Positions 29,782 through 37,621 of a stretch of DNA of 64,000 nt are shown in pieces. Position 1 is the stretch's first letter; every line of letters begins with the position of its first letter. A program made the translations under genes and the position numbers. The notes under the pieces were generated by a model. The model was not told the origin of the DNA, searched no databases, and was given only the letters and a program-made list of their open reading frames with translations. The DNA is from Aestuariibacter sp. GS-14 (GTDB lineage Bacteria; Pseudomonadota; Gammaproteobacteria; Enterobacterales; Alteromonadaceae), in NCBI RefSeq assembly GCF_006494365.1, contig NZ_VHIP01000014.1, positions 62,001 through 126,000 of the forward strand. The letters run 5' to 3'.

Positions 29782-29996
29782 CATTTAGTACCTAGCGAGT
29801 ATTATGATGAAAGAAATAACTGTTTGCCCATATACATAAAATTGACCCGGATAGCCCAAGATTATCAGGAATGCATGGACAGTCTATAAGAGCTAATATT
29901 AATCGGTAAACGCAATATCGAAGCCGCACATTTCCGCGAATGCGCTTTAAAATATTTGTAGTACGTTCAGAATGCGAAAACCTATTATAAGTAATG

Positions 29997-31373
29997 CTAC
30001 GTTAAATACTTTTGGTATGTTGAATCGCCAAATTCTACGACAAGTCTTCGGGCTGAAGAACCTATTAAGTCAAGCCTCTCGGCTTTAATTGATGCATTTA
30101 ATAAATCAATTAATCCAAGCTTGTTTGTATCTTCTAAACAAAGTGATTTTGAAGCGGAGTTAACCGCGCCGTCATAATCCCCAAGTTCAAGCTGTATTCT
30201 GGATTTTAACCGGTAAGCGTTAGCAATGTTTGAATCGCATATCAGTGCTTCATCTACATATACCAATGCCTGTTGATACTTTTTTTGTCTAAGTAAACAT
30301 TCCGATATGTTTATTAGAATGAACGTGCTATGGCCTGCATAGCGAATAATTTTTAAAGAAAAATCAAGCGATTCTTGAATTAAGCCAAGATCTGAAGCTC
30401 TTTTAGCGATAATGAAATATCCCCTTGCGACGTGAGGTTTGCACATATCATCTCTCGACTTTAGAGAAATCTTATCGAATTCTAATATCGCCTTATTTTG
30501 TATCTTCTGCATTAATTCATTCAAAAGCCCTGGAAAGCTTTCCGGTATTTCGTTCAGCTCGAGTAATTTTAGAACACAGCTAAATACAACAGCTTGATTC
30601 TGTGTATGTAAGCCGAATACATGATAGTAGCGGGCGATATTTTTCCGCTTTCGAGCAATAACGTTACAGTCGTGAGGAGTTAGTTGTTCCGAAAAAGCGC
30701 CCTCCAGAAAATCTTCTAATATGTCAGCTCGTTGCAGCCACATCATGATGACATGACCTACAAATGGCATTTTTAAAGGTATTAAATTATTGACATCATT
30801 AACTATTCTGGAGATGTGTTTGTTATCTTCTACACAAAATGGATCATAAGCAACATATATACGTTTTGCATTTCTAGCATATCGCCTAGCATCATTGAAA
30901 TCGCCATTCCAATCCTGTGATGTTCCTTGTGGATACCTTTTGTCCCATTCAGTGAGCTCGGGTATCAGAGTGGTTTGGGGATTAAAAGCGATTACGGTTG
31001 AATTTGGTACAGCGTCTGAAAATACCATGGCTGCAAAGCCACCCATGGAAGAGCCATAGAAGAACACTTTATTAAAACTACTTGCGAAGGCTTTGAAATC
31101 ACTTGAACGAAAAAATTGATGGAGACATTTTCCTCTGTACCAGTCGACTACCTTAGGTTTTATTCCTAACACACAGTAGCCTTTCTTGTTCAGGTAAAGG
31201 CTGCCCCAAGCATATCTCAAACCATCAGGTCTGGGAATATCAGGTTTATCTGCATTCTCAAATGTAATTACTAACTTATTAAGATCACCAGGGACGTAAT
31301 CTATAAAATAATGCTGGGTTTCTATTTGGCGAAATCGGATGCCATTCGGATAAGTCAGATCACGTTCGAACAA
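29997..31373 (-). CDS. Alpha/beta hydrolase with C-terminal TPR repeats
   Basis: The 458-residue protein has a nucleophile elbow FFYGSSMGGFAAMVF (Ser109) in an N-terminal domain of about 250 residues. It then carries helical repeats at about 310-440 (LINISECLLRQKKYQQALVY, YRLKSRIQLELGDYDGAVNS) of TPR type. No signal peptide is present, so it is probably cytoplasmic. A deacylase or esterase acting on a glycan or glycoprotein precursor is possible but is inference. It is alone on its strand, next to a graveyard of IS fragments, and has A+T-rich codon use like its neighbours. Confidence 0.72.
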   Translation of the reverse strand: MFERDLTYPNGIRFRQIETQHYFIDYVPGDLNKLVITFENADKPDIPRPDGLRYAWGSLYLNKKGYCVLGIKPKVVDWYRGKCLHQFFRSSDFKAFASSFNKVFFYGSSMGGFAAMVFSDAVPNSTVIAFNPQTTLIPELTEWDKRYPQGTSQDWNGDFNDARRYARNAKRIYVAYDPFCVEDNKHISRIVNDVNNLIPLKMPFVGHVIMMWLQRADILEDFLEGAFSEQLTPHDCNVIARKRKNIARYYHVFGLHTQNQAVVFSCVLKLLELNEIPESFPGLLNELMQKIQNKAILEFDKISLKSRDDMCKPHVARGYFIIAKRASDLGLIQESLDFSLKIIRYAGHSTFILINISECLLRQKKYQQALVYVDEALICDSNIANAYRLKSRIQLELGDYDGAVNSASKSLCLEDTNKLGLIDLLNASIKAERLDLIGSSARRLVVEFGDSTYQKYLT

Positions 31374-31593
31374 GTTTGAGCCCTTAAACTATTAAACTTC
31401 AGATCCTGCAATGTTCTTAACACAAGAAGATCTTATCGCTATTATCAAAAATTATCATATTTTACAGATTAGTGCATTCAACTTAGAGAGGATGACGGGT
31501 ATGAAGTGTTAAGGGCATATGGTAATGTAATGAATAACCCTATAGGAAAGGATGGACATAACCATCACCCAAAGATTGGCTTGGCTTGGCTTG

Positions 31594-31698
31594 TCTTGGC
31601 GGAAAAACTGGGATCGGCTGAGCTTCTTCTCCAACAATCTTTATGAAAACCGTAAAGTGATTTACACCACTTATGCCATCGGTATTCGACAGTGGTAA
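31594..31698 (+). pseudogene. IS256 (mutator-type) transposase remnant
   Basis: One frame reads SWRKNWDRLSFF, then NRKVIYTTYAIGIRQW, before a stop. This corresponds to the conserved region of IS256-family transposases (IRKVIYTTNAIES). Only about 34 codons survive, with no visible ends. Confidence 0.7.
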
Positions 31699-31740
31699 AT
31701 TTGTGTTTCACCTGAACAAACTTGCATTACCTATGTTGTG

Positions 31741-31832
31741 AGCGCATATCATTGCGCCTGGCATAAAATCCATTCGTGACTAAGTTCATGGCCGATGATT
31801 TTGCCTAAACCAGCAATCTGCTCTGGGTCCAC
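31741..31832 (-). pseudogene. IS30-like transposase remnant
   Basis: The minus strand reads VDPEQIAGLGKIIGHELSHE, then WILCQAQ and a stop. PEQIAG...SHEWIY is a signature of IS30-family transposases. Only about 30 codons remain. Confidence 0.55.
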
Positions 31833-31879
31833 TTATTGTTAAACACAAACTAAAAAAAAGTAATCTTCAGTTCCGATAT

Positions 31880-32127
31880 CTAAAGCTTTGTGGCCAAGTT
31901 CACTATGCCACTACACTTTGCGCTGGCATCAGAAGTCACATCACGCTTTTTACCTGAGTCTACTCCCATTTTATTAACCCACGCCCTTAACGTCTCTAGC
32001 GTACAACCAATTTTAGATGAAACTGACAGCAAAGCAGCCCATCTCGAAGGGGCTTATGTTCTGACGTCAAAAACATGAGAACTGCTCGCTCGCTGACTTC
32101 TGGGGAATACGTTACTCTTTTGTTCAT
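31880..32127 (-). pseudogene. IS3-family OrfA remnant
   Basis: From an ATG at 32127 the minus strand reads MNKRVTYSPEVSERAVLMFL; a shift later the other frame gives ALLSVSSKIGCT and LRAWVNKMGVDSGKKRD. That is the helix-turn-helix part of IS3-family OrfA proteins (WAAI.SIA.KIGCT.ETLR.WV). At least one frameshift separates the parts and no OrfB follows. Confidence 0.7.
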
Positions 32128-32304
32128 TGGCTAATCCTCTCAAGATAATTAGCCTCCGACAAACCCGGATTGATTCACAGTTTGATTAATGTGATTACGC
32201 CAAAATCGCTTGGTGGTTTGTAGCGGTAGAATCTATTGGTAATCACACCAATCCATCTCAGTGTTCAAAATAAGCTATCACTTTTAAAAATGTTAGCCTG
32301 AAAA

Positions 32305-32964
32305 TCATGCAATTAGGTCTGAGAGCCTGTCAAGACTATAAATATTATTTTGTTCACAAAATATTTTCCAATCTTCTACTTCAGTCCATTCACTGACGAA
32401 CACAAAATCAAGTCCAGCATTCGTCGAAGATTGGAAGTCGTACTTACTGTCTCCAATAAATAAGGCCTTTCCGGAAATGTTTGAATTAGATAATTCTCTT
32501 TCAAAAATGATGTCTTTAGAGTCTGGACTACCAAAAATGCCATTTGGAAACAAATGATCCAATTTACGTTCTTTGAATAACTCACGAAGCTCACTTTGGG
32601 CTCCACCTGATACTACCATCCATTTTGCATGAGGTGTATGGGCTTTTAGTAAAGGTAGTGAGGGATTAACTTTGCACGTAGACAAACCCTGTGCTACTTC
32701 AGCAGCATAATTATCCAATAGCTTATTATAGGTATCATTAAAATCTAAATGACTTAAATACTGATTTATAACCCATTCAAATTTCTTAAAGCGAGATATC
32801 CCTCCATTCGCAACATGATAGTCTCTAATTGCTATGGCAGCTTCTTTGCTAAAGGTAACAGTAGCATTATAAAATGCGTTTGTTTTTACCTTATTTGAAT
32901 CAAGGATTATACCGTCGCAATCGAAAGCGATAGTTTCGTAATGAGATATTGGTATAGTACTCAT
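32305..32964 (-). CDS. HAD phosphatase of the ulosonic acid operon
   Basis: The 219-residue HAD hydrolase has motif I FDCDGIILDSNKVK, motif II VVSGGAQSELREL and motif IV FIGDSKYDFQSS. It overlaps the KdsB-like gene by four bases (ATGA). Its place next to an aldolase and a cytidylyltransferase suggests it dephosphorylates a 3-deoxy-ulosonate phosphate before CMP activation, as KdsC or the NeuB-pathway phosphatase does. The cap is small and helical, unlike the KdsC type. The substrate is inference. Confidence 0.78.
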   Translation of the reverse strand: MSTIPISHYETIAFDCDGIILDSNKVKTNAFYNATVTFSKEAAIAIRDYHVANGGISRFKKFEWVINQYLSHLDFNDTYNKLLDNYAAEVAQGLSTCKVNPSLPLLKAHTPHAKWMVVSGGAQSELRELFKERKLDHLFPNGIFGSPDSKDIIFERELSNSNISGKALFIGDSKYDFQSSTNAGLDFVFVSEWTEVEDWKIFCEQNNIYSLDRLSDLIA

Positions 32965-33710
32965 GAACTTAATACCTTTCTAAGTTCGGCTTCCACAATC
33001 GCTACATCTTCTGGTGCATCAACGGCATAGCTACCTGGTTTTGTTTCAATCATCTTGATCGGAGTGCCGAACTCTAGAAAACGAAGTATTTCAATATCTT
33101 CACTGTGTTCCAGAGTACTTTTCCTACCAAAGTCTCGAAATAACTTTAGTTCGGATTTATTAAAAGCATATATACAAACCTGCTTCTTATAGGAAGCTGG
33201 TGCATTCTTTAAATCCTTGAAACCAGGGATTGGTAAACGCGACATATATACAAGGTTGTTTTCTTCCGTCGTAATTACTTTAGGGATATTTACATTCTGA
33301 GGCTTTTCATTCTCATTTAAGTAACTAAAACCATTGATAATCATATTTGGGTATTGATGTTTGGCATTTGCTATCTTTTTAATGTCGTCAGGATCAACTA
33401 AAGGTTCATCTCCTTGAACATTCACAATAATATCAGCTGTAATAAGTTCTGCTGCCTCCGCGAGGCGATCGGTTCCTGTTAGAGCCGGACCTGTCATCAC
33501 TACTTTAAATCCTGCAGATTCCACCGCTATTTTTATACGCTCGTCATCAGTTGCTATATAAACGTGTTCATTACCAACAGCTTTAGCTGATAATTCTGCT
33601 ACCCATAGAATCATTGGCTTTCCAAGTAGCTTTACTAACGGTTTGCCTGGATAACGTGTCGATTCATATCTTGCTGGAATTACTACTGCAACGGTATTGT
33701 TTATTTGCAT
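32961..33710 (-). CDS. CMP-ulosonic acid synthetase, KdsB-like
   Basis: This 249-residue cytidylyltransferase has VVIPARYESTRYPGKPLVKL at 10-29 and VNVQGDEPLVDPDD, the two signatures of CMP-Kdo synthetases. It would join CTP and a 3-deoxy-ulosonic acid to give the CMP sugar. It is unlikely to be the housekeeping KdsB, because it lies in a glycan locus with a HAD phosphatase and an aldolase as immediate partners; this remains inference. It lies one base after the aldolase gene stop and overlaps the phosphatase gene. Confidence 0.85.
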   Translation of the reverse strand: MQINNTVAVVIPARYESTRYPGKPLVKLLGKPMILWVAELSAKAVGNEHVYIATDDERIKIAVESAGFKVVMTGPALTGTDRLAEAAELITADIIVNVQGDEPLVDPDDIKKIANAKHQYPNMIINGFSYLNENEKPQNVNIPKVITTEENNLVYMSRLPIPGFKDLKNAPASYKKQVCIYAFNKSELKLFRDFGRKSTLEHSEDIEILRFLEFGTPIKMIETKPGSYAVDAPEDVAIVEAELRKVLSS

Positions 33711-33711
33711 T

Positions 33712-35307
33712 TTATAAGCCGTAAACCGAAATTGATGGGATATCGTAAGTAGTGTTTGTGATCGATATCAGAGATATACCTGTTTTATCTGTAAACAAAT
33801 TAAAAATCTTTTGCATCTCTTGGGTGCGGTTATCTGATGCACCAAAACCATCGAATCCTGCCAAGTATATCTGATTACAGTTCCCTGAGGCAGCGACAGC
33901 CAAGGCATAGCTGATAACAAGGGAATTGGGTAAAATAGCATTTACAGGATTTACAACAAATTCATTTCCACGCACTTGTAATCCAAAATTCAGACAGTGC
34001 TTATTACCCAGCGACTTTAAAACGTCTGCTGGGAGAGCTTCAAGAGGCACAATAAGTGGTTGAGGCAATTTAGCGTGCTTATCGCAGTCGGCTAATAACC
34101 TGACAGGATGGCTAGCTATCCTCAGATCTATCTTCTCTTCTGGCAAGACAGACTGAGTATTCATTGCAATTACAATAGGTTTGTATTTATCAATATATTT
34201 CTGTACAGCAAAACTATGCTCGCTTAGGCCTCGCCCAGCACCTAAGATTAGAACATCTTTTCCAGATAAAACTGAACTTGGCTCCCAGCTGCCTTTAGGT
34301 GGGTTAGCATAAAAATTACGAGTAGCGTCTAGGGTATCGTAACTAAACTTAGCTCCGCCCTCAATTCTTAGGTGTTCCAAAGTAGCAAGAATATCTTCTT
34401 CATCAAAACGAGGGTCTGATAACATTTCTTGAACAAAAGTTGGATGAATTCCGTATTTTCCAGAAAGATAATAATATGGGTTTGAGCCCCAACCACATTC
34501 GTTTTTCAATGGTTGGAAGTAATTTTTTATAAGAGACAATAACGGAACCAGATTCACTGACTCACCTCTTAGGCTAGAAATTTCAATAGCTAGCTCTTCT
34601 GTCCTGGCATTACCTGGGCCCCGTCCCATCCCTGTAACAGTTGAATCTAACCATGTAACGCCTGCTTCTATTGCTGTAAGAGTATTCTGAAGTGCTTTAC
34701 CCATGTTGTCATGAGTGTGGATACCTAAAGCACCGTCCCAGTATTTTCTGAGCCAGGATATTATTTTTTTACATTGTGCGGGATCCATACTTCCCATAGA
34801 GTCAGCGAAATATAGTGCATCAATATCAAATGCTGAAGCAGCCTTGGCTAAATTTTCAACTTCGTGCTGAGCACGATCAGCCACCTGCATTAAATTAAAA
34901 CCGACCTTAAACCCTTTCTCTTTAAGCCATGTTGTAGAAGGTAATGCAGCTTCAAATTCATGAACATGACATGCAATTCTTACTATTTTGACAGGAGATA
35001 AACTTGAGTCATTCGGAAACAGTTTTGAAAGAACTTCCGCTATGGGGAAATCTCCAATAAGTTCTGACGCATTAACCATAACCGCGACATCAAGGGACTC
35101 GGGGACATTCAATGAGGTAATATATTCATCAGTAGTGTAAGCAGAGGCCCCTTTAAATCCTGAATTTTTCAGTGACCTAAGGCCTAGTTCAACTATATCT
35201 ACTTTGGCGGCTGACATGGCTGTTAAATATTTGCCAACAGTTTCCGTTGGAAAATTCCAACCATTGTAATAACCGCCGTCTCTTAAGGTGCAATCTAAAA
35301 TATACAT
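33712..35307 (-). CDS. DRE-TIM aldolase fused to a Rossmann-like domain
   Basis: The 531-residue protein begins MYILDCTLRDGGYYNGWNF, the metal-binding start of HMGL-like DRE-TIM aldolases, and has LGIHTHDNMGKALQNTLTAI and GMGRGPGNARTEEL further on. The barrel spans about 1-270. A second domain from about 345 (DVLILGAGRGLSEHSFAV, IAMNTQSVLPEEKIDLRIAS, QIYLAGFDGFGASDN) looks like MptE/DUF115 Rossmann-type domains of sugar-related proteins. An aldol step with pyruvate making an ulosonic acid is suggested by the neighbours. It is quite different from NeuB or KdsA. Confidence 0.8.
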   Translation of the reverse strand: MYILDCTLRDGGYYNGWNFPTETVGKYLTAMSAAKVDIVELGLRSLKNSGFKGASAYTTDEYITSLNVPESLDVAVMVNASELIGDFPIAEVLSKLFPNDSSLSPVKIVRIACHVHEFEAALPSTTWLKEKGFKVGFNLMQVADRAQHEVENLAKAASAFDIDALYFADSMGSMDPAQCKKIISWLRKYWDGALGIHTHDNMGKALQNTLTAIEAGVTWLDSTVTGMGRGPGNARTEELAIEISSLRGESVNLVPLLSLIKNYFQPLKNECGWGSNPYYYLSGKYGIHPTFVQEMLSDPRFDEEDILATLEHLRIEGGAKFSYDTLDATRNFYANPPKGSWEPSSVLSGKDVLILGAGRGLSEHSFAVQKYIDKYKPIVIAMNTQSVLPEEKIDLRIASHPVRLLADCDKHAKLPQPLIVPLEALPADVLKSLGNKHCLNFGLQVRGNEFVVNPVNAILPNSLVISYALAVAASGNCNQIYLAGFDGFGASDNRTQEMQKIFNLFTDKTGISLISITNTTYDIPSISVYGL

Positions 35308-35323
35308 GATTTTTTCCTAACGC

Positions 35324-36202
35324 TTATACAACTGAGTTTCGAATTAGCAAATGGTTTGCATATTTGGCCGCTGGGTCATCAATAATTCTTGCGAACCATT
35401 TCATTGCTATGCAGGAATCACTGCTGTGTTTTGTAATCTCAGTATTTATGTCTTCGATCTTAACGCAATTTTCCGAAACGTCTCTAGGGTCTTTGCCATC
35501 AGAGGTTGGCTTAAGTGGCTTAGTGACTACAATATTTGGGGTAGTACTCTTATACTCCGAATAATTTTCTTTAATTAGTCTATTAGCCAATGTTGGCACT
35601 ATTCCTTCTTCAACTGGCCATAGTAAATCTTTTTGCTTAAAAAAATCTGGCTTGTAAAATTTTTCAAAATGGAAGGACATTTCTTTCCATAGATCTGCGG
35701 GAAAAAAAGCCCCCTCCTGTCTTCCCATCACAATTTCATCGGCACTAATATTAAAATATGCTCTCAGGTCAGAAAAGCAGGGGTCATTCATCATTCGATT
35801 ATAATGTGGCCATGCAGGTACAGGTTTCTGCTGTAAGTAAGCACATTTTTTCTTTTTAACGAATTCCAACAAGTTACCTTGAATTATGAGATCTGCGTCA
35901 GTATGAATATAAACATACTCGATGTCGTGAGCATGTGAAGACGAAAAAAGCCTTTTGGAATTGGCTATTTGTCCACCAAAATTGCATAAGTTACTTGTTT
36001 TATACTCCGAACTTGATGCATTAACGTTGATACCTGGAATTTTTTCAAGAGAGTCAGCATTAATATCACCATCGGAAGCAACATGGAGAAAATGTATAGC
36101 ATCATCACCATGACTTAAATGATAGTTTTTTAATTGTCTCTCTATTAAGTCAGTTCTAAAACTAACTGCAGACAGCACGGCTAGTGACTTTAATTTACTC
36201 AT
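35324..36202 (-). CDS. Putative glycosyltransferase-like protein, unknown family
   Basis: The 292-residue soluble protein has an alpha/beta N-terminus (LAVLSAVSFRTDLIERQLKN) and a DxD candidate, YVYIHTDADLIIQGN, near 95-109, as in GT-A folds. It also has ADEIVMGRQEGAFFPADLW, which is compatible with a nucleotide-sugar enzyme. I cannot assign a CAZy family. It lies 16 bp before the aldolase gene on the same strand, so it may use the CMP-ulosonic acid. A galactoside-type GT6 enzyme is one alternative. Confidence 0.55.
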   Translation of the reverse strand: MSKLKSLAVLSAVSFRTDLIERQLKNYHLSHGDDAIHFLHVASDGDINADSLEKIPGINVNASSSEYKTSNLCNFGGQIANSKRLFSSSHAHDIEYVYIHTDADLIIQGNLLEFVKKKKCAYLQQKPVPAWPHYNRMMNDPCFSDLRAYFNISADEIVMGRQEGAFFPADLWKEMSFHFEKFYKPDFFKQKDLLWPVEEGIVPTLANRLIKENYSEYKSTTPNIVVTKPLKPTSDGKDPRDVSENCVKIEDINTEITKHSSDSCIAMKWFARIIDDPAAKYANHLLIRNSVV

Positions 36203-36278
36203 CTAACAGATGTTACCTTTTGATTTTTAGGTACATTAAAAACTCAAAATATTGCTTCGAAGCAGTTCATAGAGCAGG

Positions 36279-36301
36279 GGCTCTGAGTGTATTTCAGAGC
36301 C
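36279..36301. other. Hairpin in the 166-bp gap before the ulosonic acid genes
   Basis: GGCTCTGA, loop GTGTATT, TCAGAGCC is a perfect eight-pair stem followed on the plus strand by ATTTTA. The flanking genes are on the minus strand, where no U-tract follows, so it may be only a weak or bidirectional terminator. Confidence 0.4.
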
Positions 36302-36368
36302 ATTTTAGCTCAATAAATGATTGAGTATCATGTATTTCCCGATTAAAGCTAATTTGTTCTTTTGTATA

Positions 36369-37610
36369 TCAGGCAAAAAAAGCCAAATGTTGAATGGCAC
36401 AGTTTTCGTGTGTTAATGGCTTATTGATATTCTCAACGCATTGTTCCCAAAGAATCTCTGAACTAGCCGCAAGTTTCATTTTACTTGCCAGTGCGATTGG
36501 GTTTCGTGCACTAAATTGCAACCCATCAATACCATCTCTCACTTTTTCCTTCATGCCACCTATATCAGAAACAATTAAAGGTCTCCCTGCGGTAAATGCT
36601 TCCTGTATCACCATTGGAGAATTTTCCCACCATATGGAGGGAACAATAACCCAATCAATTTCTTTCATTCGGGCCAATTGTTCCTCTGGTCGGTATGGAC
36701 CAACCCAACGCACGGTTCCTTCTTTAATAAATTTCTTTGCCAATAGTTTTACTTTTTCCTGAAATTCTCCCGATTGAACCTCTAAATTGGCACCATGAAT
36801 TTCAACTGACATTGTTGATCGCTCTTCTTTGGTCATTGAGCGCAATGCTTCCATGAGGATGTCTATTCCTTTATAGGGATTCACCTGGCCAAAATAAGCA
36901 AATCGGTTTCTTTTTTCTCCAGCTTGCAACAAGCGAGGAGCTAAAGGCGCAATGTCTTTCTGGCCATTTTCAATTACTATTATGTCATCTTCTTTTATAC
37001 CCCATTGGATATAACGTTGGCGCAAAAATTCGGACGGCGAAATAAAGCCGTCAATCAAATCAAAATGACGTTTAAAGTAATTTTTACGTAACCAAAAATC
37101 TTCAGCAGTATTATCAGGGAAACATTGACGGCACTCATCGTAGGATTCGCTGCTACATAACTTATGGCCTTCTCCAGTTTTAACCATTTGACCGTTATGT
37201 TTACAAATTGCCATGTACTCATGCAGTGTAAGGAATATACGTATTTCCGGGTTAATAGCTTTAATAACCCTTATAAATTCCAGCCCCATATGTGCATAGT
37301 GATGCATATGAACAATAGACGGCTTTAATGCAGTAATTAAATCAGTAAACCAGGTTGTTAAACAATCCTGATTTACAGCTTTCATCATATGCCAGTCATG
37401 AATAGACTGTTCCCACAAATATTCATTATCGCGTCTTTTTCTAATTTGACCGGTCGCACCGCGACCTCTGTCTGCACGAGCTAAAAACCAGGCTTCTTCT
37501 ATATCCGGGTGTTTTTTGTATTCGTTATATAGATTATATGCGGCGATTTCCGCGCCACCCAGGCTAAAATCTGGGTGGGCGTGTGATACTACTAATATTC
37601 TCTCTTTCAT
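36369..37610 (-). CDS. Glycosyltransferase family 4
   Basis: The 413-residue GT-B enzyme opens with VVSHAHPDFSLGGAEIAAYN, the glycine-rich acceptor-side loop of GT4. Its C-terminal half has YFGQVNPYKGIDILMEALRS and IQEAFTAGRPLIVSDIGGMK, the nucleotide-sugar site with its EX7E-type glutamates. A small insert with four cysteines (CKHNGQ to CRQC) is present near 150-178. The donor cannot be told from sequence. It lies 11 bp downstream of the GT2 gene in the same operon. Confidence 0.88.
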   Translation of the reverse strand: MKERILVVSHAHPDFSLGGAEIAAYNLYNEYKKHPDIEEAWFLARADRGRGATGQIRKRRDNEYLWEQSIHDWHMMKAVNQDCLTTWFTDLITALKPSIVHMHHYAHMGLEFIRVIKAINPEIRIFLTLHEYMAICKHNGQMVKTGEGHKLCSSESYDECRQCFPDNTAEDFWLRKNYFKRHFDLIDGFISPSEFLRQRYIQWGIKEDDIIVIENGQKDIAPLAPRLLQAGEKRNRFAYFGQVNPYKGIDILMEALRSMTKEERSTMSVEIHGANLEVQSGEFQEKVKLLAKKFIKEGTVRWVGPYRPEEQLARMKEIDWVIVPSIWWENSPMVIQEAFTAGRPLIVSDIGGMKEKVRDGIDGLQFSARNPIALASKMKLAASSEILWEQCVENINKPLTHENCAIQHLAFFA

Positions 37611-37621
37611 TGTCTAATCCG

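Larger units (their letters stand above)
31374..32304. other. Gene-free 931-bp stretch with decayed insertion sequences
   Basis: No intact gene is present. Translating both strands gives fragments of three unrelated transposase families, listed separately, all with frameshifts and stops. A short TTGGCTTGGCTTGGC microrepeat is at about 31577-31591. The stretch separates the hydrolase gene from the ulosonic-acid operon, with both neighbours on the minus strand. Confidence 0.8.

Noticed and set aside
31890-32078. Plus-strand 62-residue frame as a small gene
   Set aside because: The minus strand of the same DNA reads as a broken IS3 OrfA, so the plus-strand frame is a shadow.
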